This document shows positions 7,676 to 15,518 of a stretch of DNA of 40,593 nt, piece by piece. The position numbers were made by a program, and so were the translations under genes. The stretch's first letter is position 1. The number at the start of each line of letters is the position of its first letter. The stretch covers positions 1-40,593 of the forward strand of contig CAJUJR010000017.1 of the NCBI GenBank assembly GCA_910586605.1. The letters are read 5' to 3'. The notes under the pieces were generated by a model. It was not told where the DNA came from and searched no databases. It saw only the letters and a program-made list of their open reading frames with translations. Origin of the DNA: an uncultured Lachnospiraceae bacterium. GTDB lineage: Bacteria; Bacillota; Clostridia; Lachnospirales; Lachnospiraceae.

Positions 7676-8364
7676 ATGAAAAAAATTTTACTATTAGAAG
7701 ATGATAAGATTCAAGCAAAAAACTTACTAAAAATGATCCAAAATTACTCTCAGAATATAGAGACCTTTTATGCAGCTACATTTAGGCAGGCTATCAATTT
7801 TCTCAATAGTGCTGTCCATTTTGACGCATTTTTTTAGATATTTCTTTAGATGGACAAAAAAGGGACCAAGATGGGCTGCAGCTCGCAAAACAGCTCCAGT
7901 CAATGCCAAGATACCAACGGACTCCTGTTCTTTTTATTACTGCCTTTCCCCAGCATATATATTCTGCCCTTAACCAACTGCACTGTTTCGCATATCTTAT
8001 TAAACCATATTCTGAGAAAGATGTGCACCAACAATTAGCAGCTCTTTTTGAAAACAAACGCACCCTTCTTTTAAAAACCTCAGAGAATATCCATATCCGC
8101 CTGTCCCTAGATACGCTACAATATATCCAGGCACATGGGCGCTATATGACCTTTGTCACCACATCTTCTGAATATAGCTCAAGACAGTATACTTTAAAAG
8201 AACTGCTCCAACTGCTTCCCAGTGAATTCCTTCACTGCCATAAATCATATATTATAAACCAGACCTTTGTAGATAACTTTGATTTTGTAAACCATTTTGC
8301 CCATATGCTTGTTAATGGGAAAGTCATCCCACTTAGCCGCAATTTCCGTCCTTACAAAAACTAA
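7676..8364 (+). pseudogene. LytTR response regulator (AgrA-like) interrupted by a 1-base frameshift in a T tract
   Basis: GGGAG precedes the ATG at 7676. The receiver begins normally (MKKILLLEDDKIQAKNLL), but codon 54 is TAG because the tract at 7829-7835 has seven T. With eight T the frame would read FFLDISLDG, with the phospho-acceptor Asp in place, and continue without a break through VLFITAF and LIKPYSEKD into an intact LytTR domain (HCHKSYIINQ, PLSRNF) ending at 8364, about 229 residues. So this is one gene missing one base. It may be a real mutation, a phase-variable tract, or a sequencing error. The kinase gene follows 48 bases downstream with its own binding site, and together they form an AgrCA-like two-component pair. 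Confidence 0.85.
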
Positions 8365-8412
8365 AAAATTGTCCAAAACCTGCTTTGAAAACTATTTTAG
8401 GAGGAACACGCT

Positions 8413-9741
8413 ATGCTTACACCACTTGCTGTTATTACATCCATTATTGAAAACCTGACACTCCTATGCCTTATGTTTTATCTGGCAGGAGACTACCCCC
8501 CCCCTCAAAAAAAGTTCATCTGCAGACGTAACATTGCACTAGTAATATTTTCTACCATTTTTTTATACTTTGTACAGGTCTTTGACGACCCAAATCTGCA
8601 TTTAGGCGTCGTTGCTGCATTTACCCAATACTTTATTGTGGTTAAAATGGTTACGCATATACCTATCAAAAATACAATTATTACTGTATTTGTTGCTTAT
8701 ATTTTAGAATGCCTGTTCCAGCTTCCTATGCTAGGGTTATGTATGTGGCTGGTTGACGATTTTAGCGTTGTTAACTCTATGCAGTACATGTTCTTTATGA
8801 TGCTATTTAGTGCATTACTTACATTGTTAACAATACGCTTTCTTCCTATCAAAAAATTGTATAGAAAAATACTGAAAATTCCAGGATTTATTTTGATGGG
8901 AGTACTGTTTATATTCACATTAATTGGGATTATGTCTTTCTTTTCAGATGAAGTACATGCACCGCATAATATTACAATGGTTTGTTTCATTATTTTCCTT
9001 TTTTTGACCTTTGCGCTGGTTATCTTTTTTGCCATGCGTTCACAAAAAAAGGAGCAGGCCATCCATTATTATGAAACCTATCTCCCAATTCTTGACGATA
9101 TGATATTAAATATCCGTAAAACACAGCATAACCACAATAATGCCATACAAGCCATTGCATCGCTGCCGCAGTCAGCCACTGATTACAACTCCCTTGCCAG
9201 CGCCTTGGAACAATACAGCATCTATATGGCAAAAAACACACTGCCAACACAATTCCTACACTTTGAAAACAAGCTGTTGGCAGCCCTTCTTTACAATAAG
9301 TATTGCCTCGCGGCAGAACACGGTATCTATCTAGATATTGCAATCCATAACCACTTTTATAAAAGTGAACTGACAGAATTCCAAATTGTTGATTTATGTG
9401 GCATCCTTTTAGATAATGCCTTAGAAGCCTGCCATGCAGGCGATACAATTTATGTGGAAATCGGAACGGTGCTGCAGGAAAATATTTCCATTACGCTCCC
9501 TCCATTTGCATTCACCGCTAAAAATCCGGGGCCAGAAGCTACGCAGGATTTCATCAATAAAATTTTTACCACAGGATATAGCAGCAAAACAGATACCTCT
9601 TCTGAACATGGTTTAGGACTTCCATATATAAAATCATTGGTACAAAAACATCATGGATATATTGAAGTTTCTAATGAAACAATTATATTGGATGATACAA
9701 ATAAAGCATGCCAATACTTTGTAATTCATGTATCTGCCTGA
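8413..9741 (+). CDS. GHKL-domain sensor histidine kinase, AgrC-like (HPK10)
   Basis: 442 residues. About six membrane segments fill residues 5-208 (for example IALVIFSTIFLYF and MVCFIIFLFLTFALVIFF). The cytoplasmic part has a degenerate HPK10 phosphorylation site, TQHNHNNAI, with His239 as the likely phospho-acceptor, then an N-box (LLDNALEAC) and a G-box (HGLGLPYIKSL) of the HATPase_c_5 type. AGGAGG lies 8 bases before the ATG. Kinases of this class sense peptides or cell density, but no AgrB/AgrD-like genes are near. The gene contains a C9 run (8496-8504, a proline run around residues 29-31) followed by A7 (8507-8513), tracts prone to slippage; here the frame is intact. Confidence 0.88.
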   Translation: MLTPLAVITSIIENLTLLCLMFYLAGDYPPPQKKFICRRNIALVIFSTIFLYFVQVFDDPNLHLGVVAAFTQYFIVVKMVTHIPIKNTIITVFVAYILECLFQLPMLGLCMWLVDDFSVVNSMQYMFFMMLFSALLTLLTIRFLPIKKLYRKILKIPGFILMGVLFIFTLIGIMSFFSDEVHAPHNITMVCFIIFLFLTFALVIFFAMRSQKKEQAIHYYETYLPILDDMILNIRKTQHNHNNAIQAIASLPQSATDYNSLASALEQYSIYMAKNTLPTQFLHFENKLLAALLYNKYCLAAEHGIYLDIAIHNHFYKSELTEFQIVDLCGILLDNALEACHAGDTIYVEIGTVLQENISITLPPFAFTAKNPGPEATQDFINKIFTTGYSSKTDTSSEHGLGLPYIKSLVQKHHGYIEVSNETIILDDTNKACQYFVIHVSA

Positions 9742-9756
9742 ATGGCTGACTTTATT

Positions 9757-9847
9757 CTCATGTACGCAGCAAGCCAAACGCAAGCTTGTTTGCACTTGGC
9801 GACTGCATGTGAGACAACAACCCCGTTGCTTGCAGCGGAGTTGTTGA
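9757..9847. repeat. Structured intergenic element with two hairpins
   Basis: The first hairpin pairs CTCATGT..GCAG (9757-9769) with CTGCATGTGAG (9803-9813), with inner pairs GCCAA/TTGGC and GCAA/TTGC. The second pairs CAACAAC-CCG with CGG-GTTGTTG (9814-9846). No T run follows on either side. It fills the space between the convergent kinase and HAD genes; it could act as a weak terminator but looks more like a dispersed palindromic element. Confidence 0.45.
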
Positions 9848-9879
9848 TTCTTGCGAAACTAAAATGAGGATGGCGCAAA

Positions 9880-10551
9880 TTAATATGCACCATCCAACCC
9901 CGCACAGATGGAAAAAATCCCTGCCAATTCCTCAGGTTTCCTAATCAAATATTCCGGATTTAACCCCTTTAACATTTCCTCTTCCCGGAATCCCCAGGTA
10001 ACAGACACACAGTCAAGCCCTGCATTTGCTGCTGTCTCCCGGTCCACATCCGAATCGCCAACATAAACCGTTTGCCCCCTTTCTGCCCCAAGCAGACGCA
10101 TTGCTTCATATACAGAATCTGGTGCGGGTTTTTTCCGGATGCCTTCACGCTCCCCAATCGCTACATCAATAAAATCTGAAAAATAATACTTAGCAAGCTC
10201 CTTTACCGCCGCATCATTTTTGTTTGATACGATTGCCATTGCCACCTTCTTCTGTTTTAAAAGCTGCAGCAATTCTATAATGCCCTCATATGGACGTGTT
10301 TTAACACGGCAATGCGAGGTATAATAGGAACGGAATTCCTGAAAAACAGCTTCCCGTTTTTCCTCTTCTACCCCTTCCGGCACAGCACGCTCTATCAATT
10401 TCCAGATTCCATTTCCGACAAAACGCCTTACTTCCTCTAAACTCCGTTCCTGATATCCCTGCAGCCTAAGCGCATGGTTCACTCCATCCCGTAAATCCTC
10501 TAATGTATTTAATAATGTTCCATCCAGATCAAATATAACTGCCTGATACAT
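9880..10551 (-). CDS. HAD-family phosphatase, phosphoglycolate phosphatase-like
   Basis: 223 residues with all HAD motifs: motif I FDLDGTLLNT (nucleophile Asp8, Asp10), motif II VSNK, motif III lysine at KKPAPDSVY, and motif IV VYVGDSDVDRETAANAG. The cap domain is of the helical C1 type between residues 15 and 85. This is the Gph/PpaX subgroup, which hydrolyses phosphoglycolate, pyrophosphate or other small phosphates; the substrate cannot be told from sequence. GGAGGG precedes the ATG by 6 bases. It is monocistronic, convergent with the kinase gene. Confidence 0.88.
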   Translation of the reverse strand: MYQAVIFDLDGTLLNTLEDLRDGVNHALRLQGYQERSLEEVRRFVGNGIWKLIERAVPEGVEEEKREAVFQEFRSYYTSHCRVKTRPYEGIIELLQLLKQKKVAMAIVSNKNDAAVKELAKYYFSDFIDVAIGEREGIRKKPAPDSVYEAMRLLGAERGQTVYVGDSDVDRETAANAGLDCVSVTWGFREEEMLKGLNPEYLIRKPEELAGIFSICAGLDGAY

Positions 10552-10829
10552 AACAATCCCTCCAACTTTTGCCTAAAAAAGGGCACAACGCAATTTCCTA
10601 TCATATAAAACTACTTTAGCGCCCTGCCTGTCTTTTCCTCCATATAATCCAACCAGTTCTACCATATTATTTTAACACAAAATACAACTTTGACACAAAT
10701 ATAAACTTTTTTTTGCAATTTTGCCACAAATCAGCCACCCATCCCGGCAAAATTCTGGTAAAATAAAAACCACTATTACTATCCAACAAGAAAATATTAT
10801 AACAGAAAGGAAAAGGGGCATCTTCCTTA

Positions 10830-12506
10830 ATGCTGCCCTTTCATACAAACATGAGAAAAAAAATACTTCATTTATTATTAACCGCTGCCCTTACTGCCAG
10901 CTTTTTAACAGCTCCAGCACAAAATAGCGCAGCATCTGTTTCAGGATCAGAAAGAACAACAAGCGATATCACTGCCGTGGATGGCGACCCAGAGGCAGAC
11001 AGGCATATCAACCAGCAGGAGGCTTCTGAAAATACAATGGGGAATTTCAGCAAACGCAGCTTAAAAGCATCCAGCCAATCCGCTAATCCCTATACCGGAA
11101 TTAGCTATACACATTCTGATGCTTATGATGGAAAAAATATTTACAATGGGATTGATGTATCCAAATACCAGCCAACCGTTGATTGGGATAAAGTAAAAGC
11201 AGATGGAATTGATTTTGTCTTTGTCCGCGTTGGATACCGTGGATACGGCGCTGCCGGCACGTTGGCCGCAGACATATGCTTTGAAAAGCATGTCGAAGGC
11301 GCCCTTGCTGCCGGCCTACAGGTCGGGCTTTACTATTATACCGAGGCAATCAACGCCAGTGAGGCAAAACAGGAAGCTCAGTATTGTATTGAAAAAGCAA
11401 AAAACTATGACATTACCCTCCCAATTGTATATGACTATGAAACGACAACCGTAGGAGGCGTAAAAACAGGCCGGAAGTATAATGCAAACCTGAGTAAATC
11501 CGCTGCAACAAAAAACTGCATTGCCTTCTGCGACACCATTAAAGCAGCAGGCTATACCCCAATGGTCTATGCAAATAAAAGCGACCTTTCCACGTTGATT
11601 AATGGTTCTGCGCTTGCAAAGTCCTACAAAATCTGGCTTGCAAATTATACTTCAAAAACCACATATTCCGGGGACTATGAATACTGGCAGTACTCCAGTT
11701 CCGGAAAAGTTGATGGCATTTCTGGAAATGTAGACTGTAATTTCTGGTATACAGATACAGAGATAAATGATAACCCAGATGCGGTTACGATACAAACTGC
11801 GAAACTTGCTTCTGTTGCAACAAAGACTTATACAGGCAAGGAAATTACCCCTTCCCCTAAACTGACACTAGATGGTAAAACCCTAAAAAAAGGGACAGAC
11901 TACCGCCTGTCTTATTATAATAACACAGATGTTGGAACCGCAACTATCACTGCCACTGGCATCGGAAATTATAAAGGGACACTAAGCACCACGTTTAAAA
12001 TTATACCCAAAAAAGTGGCGTCCTTTAAAAAAGTTTCTGGCACAAAAACTGTTACGCTGTCCTGGGCAAAACCCAGCCAATCAAATGGTTACCAGATTTT
12101 CCGGAAATCTACTTATAACGGTAAAACCTACACAAAAGTCAAAGGAATCCCAGACAGCTCTAAAACTACATGGAAAAATTCTTCCTTAAAAGCTGACCGG
12201 GAATATTACTACTGCATCCGTACTTTTAAAACAGTTGACGGCAAAAGGTATTATAGTGACTACACCTATTTAACTGCCCCAACTCTCCCCGGCGGCAAAA
12301 CAGCAGTTGCCAAAACAAGCACAAAACTTTATAGTACGCCCACTTTAACGGGAGATGCACTGGCTTCCATCCCAAAGTCCGCCAAAATAACTTATGTTGG
12401 ACGCACTTATGTCACCTCGTCAAAAATTGTTTACCACGTAAAATATAATAACGGTTCAGAAACTTTAGAAGGATATATACCATCTACAGTAACTTTGACA
12501 TTCTAG
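10830..12506 (+). CDS. Secreted GH25 lysozyme with Ig-like, FN3 and SH3-like domains
   Basis: 558 residues. An N-terminal signal peptide (hydrophobic core LLLTAALTASFLTA) precedes a low-complexity spacer. The GH25 muramidase domain runs from about 105 to 310: GIDVSKYQ (Asp109), VGLYYYTEA, and the catalytic DYE at 202-204, ending in VDCNFWY. It is followed by an Ig-like module (327-391, GTDYRLSYYNNTDVGTATI), an FN3 domain (about 399-483) and an SH3-like C-terminus. The protein should cut peptidoglycan between MurNAc and GlcNAc, outside the cell. The start at 10830 has a purine-rich AGGAAAAGGGG 13 bases upstream; ATG at 10851 is a possible alternative that trims seven residues before the signal peptide. 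It is followed by a terminator. Confidence 0.92.
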   Translation: MLPFHTNMRKKILHLLLTAALTASFLTAPAQNSAASVSGSERTTSDITAVDGDPEADRHINQQEASENTMGNFSKRSLKASSQSANPYTGISYTHSDAYDGKNIYNGIDVSKYQPTVDWDKVKADGIDFVFVRVGYRGYGAAGTLAADICFEKHVEGALAAGLQVGLYYYTEAINASEAKQEAQYCIEKAKNYDITLPIVYDYETTTVGGVKTGRKYNANLSKSAATKNCIAFCDTIKAAGYTPMVYANKSDLSTLINGSALAKSYKIWLANYTSKTTYSGDYEYWQYSSSGKVDGISGNVDCNFWYTDTEINDNPDAVTIQTAKLASVATKTYTGKEITPSPKLTLDGKTLKKGTDYRLSYYNNTDVGTATITATGIGNYKGTLSTTFKIIPKKVASFKKVSGTKTVTLSWAKPSQSNGYQIFRKSTYNGKTYTKVKGIPDSSKTTWKNSSLKADREYYYCIRTFKTVDGKRYYSDYTYLTAPTLPGGKTAVAKTSTKLYSTPTLTGDALASIPKSAKITYVGRTYVTSSKIVYHVKYNNGSETLEGYIPSTVTLTF

Positions 12507-12556
12507 CCTTTATTATAAAGTCCATTCAATATCCTTCCTAAATAATTCTATATAAT

Positions 12557-12594
12557 AAAACTGCTGTAATCTGTTACTTCATTACAGCAGTTTT
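12557..12594 (+). terminator. Terminator of the GH25 gene
   Basis: AAAACTGCTGTAA (12557-12569) pairs perfectly with TTACAGCAGTTTT (12582-12594), followed by AATTTT. It lies 50 bases after the stop codon. Right beside it, at 12601, is an inverted copy of the GAGCGTGTTT motif. Confidence 0.8.
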
Positions 12595-12759
12595 AATTTT
12601 AAACACGCTCTAAGGCATAAGGGGTTATAGATTTTTCTTAAACTACGGCAAGCGACACAGGGGTTGGTTCATAGCAGCGCAGCAGATGGACAGAGCAATA
12701 CTATAATGTTTGTCAAGGATTCATAAAAAATAAATGCCATTGCCCTGAGAAAATGGAAA

Positions 12760-12795
12760 ATTTTACTTGATTTACTAGATAAATTCAAGTAAAAT
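12760..12795 (+). promoter_or_regulatory. Palindromic operator candidate before the GH5 gene
   Basis: ATTTTACTTGA (12760-12770) and TCAAGTAAAAT (12785-12795) are perfect inverted arms; the spacer TTTACTAGATAAAT is itself nearly palindromic, so the whole site is symmetric around CTAG. It ends 32 bases before the start codon and overlaps the probable promoter, so a dimeric repressor of the glucanase gene is likely to bind here. No T run follows it. Confidence 0.55.
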
Positions 12796-12827
12796 ATCCA
12801 TCTGTATAAAACAAAGGAGGAAAAAAT

Positions 12828-14579
12828 ATGAAGTACATAAGAAATATTATCACAATGATTTTAATAGCTGCAGTTGTATTAACAGGTATATGGAATAATA
12901 CAGCTACCGGCGCTGCTGCCCAAAAAACTATCATCCGCCTAAACAAAACTACCGTCAGGCTGAAAGAAGGCGCAAAAACCACTTTAAAGGTAAAAACGGA
13001 AAATGTGCAAAAAATAAAATCTGCCAAATGGTCTATCAAAAACAAAAAAATTGCAACAATTACCAAAAAAGGCATGGTTACCGGCAAGAAAGCCGGGAAA
13101 ACAACCGTTACCTGCAAAGTCTCCTATCTGGCAAAAGGGGCAAAAAAATCCAAAAGTAAAACCTTAAAAGCAAATGTAACTGTAACAGCTGCCCAAAGCC
13201 CAGAAAATACACCTACTCCGGCTCCTGCTGAAACAGAAGCGCCTGTGCAGACAGAACCCCCAAAACCTGCTGAAACAGAGAACCCAATACAGACAGCATC
13301 CCCAAAACCTGAGCCTGCTGAAACAGTATCTCCATCAGCAGAACCTACGAAAATACCAGATACCCCTGACAATTTTAGCATGACAGCATTAGAATTTGCT
13401 TCAAAATTAGGAGCAGGGATTAATGCAGGTAATTCCCTTGAGTCGTTCCGTTTAGACTCTGCGGATTCCAGCCCATATATAGAAGGCGCCGCAGGGCTTG
13501 CCCTGGAATCTTCCTGGGGCTGTCCAGATATAAATACAGAATATATAAAGGGAATCAAAGCCGCAGGATTTTCTACAGTCCGTATCCCAGTTTCTTATAC
13601 AAACCATGTAATAACAACAACCAACACAGATGGCTCTAAAACCTATGCAATTGACAGCATTTGGTTTGACCGTGTCCAACAGGTAGTTGACTATGCCATT
13701 GCAGAAGATTTGTATGTAATCATCAACATCCATCATGACGGCGCTGATATGGCTACAGGCGATATAATTAATTTATATGGCGGAGAACAGGGTTCCTGGC
13801 TCAGCCCTTTAAACAACAGCGGCGAAGCATACCAGCAGATGGAATCAAAATTTACCAGCCTCTGGAAACAAATTGCAGTACGCTTTAAAAATTATTCAAA
13901 CCGTCTGATTTTTGAGGATATGAATGAATATCACCACGGCTATGGCAATCCAGAAACAGCATGGATTACTGCACAAAACAATCTCCATCAAGCATTTGTA
14001 GATACAATCCGTTCTACTGGAGGTAATAATGAAGGACGGTATCTTGTCATTCCAGGATATAATACAAATATTGACCACACTATAAATTACCTAAAAATGC
14101 CAAAAGACATTGCCAAAAACCAGAGCCAGCATAATGGCAATACCGTAGGCCATTTATTGACAGCCGTCCACTATTACGACCCATATACCTATGCAGCAGA
14201 TAATCCTTCTGAAAACACCTGGGGAAATGGTTCTGGAAACGAATCTACCTGGGCAAATGAGGCGTACCTAGAGAACCAGATGCTAAAAATGAAAAATACG
14301 TTTACAGACCAGGGAATACCTGTAATCTTAGGGGAATATGGGGCGCCAGAGCACACAGCAACTGATGCTGATACGGATACCAAGTACCGTACATATTTTT
14401 ATGCAAGCGTAGTGAAAAATGCTGTTAAAAATGGCTTAGTTCCAATTGCTTGGGATAATGGCACCTCTTATCAGTTATTAAGCCGCCAAAGTGGCTCTGT
14501 TACACAAGAAAGTATCGTTAACGCAATTATAAAGTATACAAAAGAACCTGATGCTGCAATCGCTAAACCTTGGGAATGA
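12828..14579 (+). CDS. Secreted GH5 endoglucanase/glycanase with N-terminal Big2 domain
   Basis: 583 residues. A signal peptide (ITMILIAAVVLTG) is followed by a Big2-type Ig domain (about 33-120, KSAKWSIKNKKIATITKKG), a Pro/Thr/Glu-rich linker (122-185) and a GH5 barrel (about 188-560). GH5 landmarks are GINAGNSLE, GFSTVRIPVSYTNH, INIHHDG, the acid/base Glu367 in FEDMNEYHHG, VHYYDPYTY, the nucleophile Glu503 in ILGEYGAPEH, and WDNG. The usual NEP after the acid/base is NEY here. It most likely hydrolyses beta-glucan or a related beta-mannan/xyloglucan; the subfamily was not determined. GGAGG precedes the ATG. There is no cellulose-binding or dockerin module. A palindromic operator candidate lies upstream. 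Confidence 0.92.
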   Translation: MKYIRNIITMILIAAVVLTGIWNNTATGAAAQKTIIRLNKTTVRLKEGAKTTLKVKTENVQKIKSAKWSIKNKKIATITKKGMVTGKKAGKTTVTCKVSYLAKGAKKSKSKTLKANVTVTAAQSPENTPTPAPAETEAPVQTEPPKPAETENPIQTASPKPEPAETVSPSAEPTKIPDTPDNFSMTALEFASKLGAGINAGNSLESFRLDSADSSPYIEGAAGLALESSWGCPDINTEYIKGIKAAGFSTVRIPVSYTNHVITTTNTDGSKTYAIDSIWFDRVQQVVDYAIAEDLYVIINIHHDGADMATGDIINLYGGEQGSWLSPLNNSGEAYQQMESKFTSLWKQIAVRFKNYSNRLIFEDMNEYHHGYGNPETAWITAQNNLHQAFVDTIRSTGGNNEGRYLVIPGYNTNIDHTINYLKMPKDIAKNQSQHNGNTVGHLLTAVHYYDPYTYAADNPSENTWGNGSGNESTWANEAYLENQMLKMKNTFTDQGIPVILGEYGAPEHTATDADTDTKYRTYFYASVVKNAVKNGLVPIAWDNGTSYQLLSRQSGSVTQESIVNAIIKYTKEPDAAIAKPWE

Positions 14580-14683
14580 TAAAATGTTACACTGAATAGC
14601 CCAAGAATAATGTAAGCTTAAACGAAATATCCCGCCTCAAACAACAATAAGCAATAAAATCTATTAAAATATTCTTATATGGC

Positions 14684-14711
14684 TAAATTTTCCATTGTAC
14701 TTAGCCGATAT
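14684..14711 (+). promoter_or_regulatory. SigD (sigma-28, motility) promoter
   Basis: TAAA at 14684-14687, 16 bases, then GCCGATAT at 14704-14711. The -10 is an exact match to the Bacillus SigD consensus (TAAA-N15-GCCGATAT) and the spacing is within its range. The predicted start lies about 70 bases before the ATG of the gene at 14792. Confidence 0.75.
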
Positions 14712-14791
14712 AATAAATAAGGTAGACGTTATTGAGCGGATTATACTTTTATGTCCAGCTATACAGGGCAGACGGATTGGAGGGACGCCAT

Positions 14792-15436
14792 ATGGGAATT
14801 TCATTCAGTGTAAATAAACCTACTGACAATGTGATTACATCAACAAATTATCGAAAAGCAAATGCTGCAAAGCAGGCTGAGGCTGCTTTTGAAAAGAAGT
14901 CTACTGCGGTTACTTCTGATACAAAACCGGATGATATAGAAAACGAACGTATGCTGAGGAAAATGAAGATGGCAAAAACCCGTCTGGATACACTCGGCGA
15001 ATATCTCGGCGCAATGCAGACTGCGCAAAAAGAATCTGGTTCAAACGGTATTGTTATGTACCGCCGTGTAAACCATCTGATGATAACAGAAGCAGATTAC
15101 AGAAAGTCAAAAGAATACAAAGACAAAAAAAATACAGATACTTTTATCAGTGACCAAGTTGAAGCCATGAATAAAAAAATGGAGGAAATCCTGGCGCTGC
15201 GTGAATCACAGGCAACAGATGAAAGCCAGCAGGAAAACAGCCAAAACACAGAAAAGCCTGTTGATGATTACAGCATTACTGCTGTAGACGATACTGTTAA
15301 AACAGCTTCGGACAATACTAATACAAAAACTACGGCTACTGCAAATAATTCAGACACACAGTTAAAAGCAGCACAGACTTATAAAAAGTTTGATTTGCCT
15401 CTAAAGATAGAACAGAGCCTGAACAATTTTATTTAG
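14792..15436 (+). CDS. Unknown protein, probably part of the SigD regulon
   Basis: 214 residues, not recognised. No signal peptide or membrane segment and no cysteine. The N-terminal 40 residues are polar (MGISFSVNKPTDN), residues 45-85 and 100-140 look helical and charged (KMKMAKTRLDTLGEYLGAMQ; ISDQVEAMNKKMEEILAL), and 142-195 is a Gln/Thr/Asn-rich low-complexity stretch. The C-terminus ends in KIEQSLNNFI. GGAGGG lies 7 bases before the ATG at 14792; an upstream TTG at 14732 is in frame but has no binding site. The SigD-type promoter suggests expression with flagellar and autolysin genes. The two radical SAM genes follow after an 82-base gap containing a hairpin. Confidence 0.75.
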   Translation: MGISFSVNKPTDNVITSTNYRKANAAKQAEAAFEKKSTAVTSDTKPDDIENERMLRKMKMAKTRLDTLGEYLGAMQTAQKESGSNGIVMYRRVNHLMITEADYRKSKEYKDKKNTDTFISDQVEAMNKKMEEILALRESQATDESQQENSQNTEKPVDDYSITAVDDTVKTASDNTNTKTTATANNSDTQLKAAQTYKKFDLPLKIEQSLNNFI

Positions 15437-15471
15437 AGAAACTATTTAAAACGTGTTTGAAAACAATATTT

Positions 15472-15498
15472 TAACCGGTTCATCACATGGACCGGTTA
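15472..15498 (+). terminator. Weak terminator or attenuator before the radical SAM gene
   Basis: TAACCGGT (15472-15479) pairs with ACCGGTTA (15491-15498) over an 11-base loop and is followed by TTCTTTT, then at once by the GGAGGGG binding site of the next gene. It may separate the SigD-driven gene from the radical SAM pair, or expose the binding site in a regulated way. Confidence 0.45.
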
Positions 15499-15518
15499 TT
15501 CTTTTGGAGGGGATTTTC

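Noticed and set aside
7850..8038. Short open frames over the broken LytTR gene
   Set aside because: They are shadows; restoring one T gives a single continuous LytTR protein through this stretch.
8413..9741. agr-type quorum-sensing locus
   Set aside because: No AgrB-like protease or AgrD-like peptide gene is found on either strand near the kinase, so only the kinase/regulator part is supported.
15453..15518. Longer N-terminus for the STM4012-type protein
   Set aside because: It would read through the hairpin at 15472-15498 and lacks a ribosome binding site; GGAGGGG precedes the ATG at 15519.
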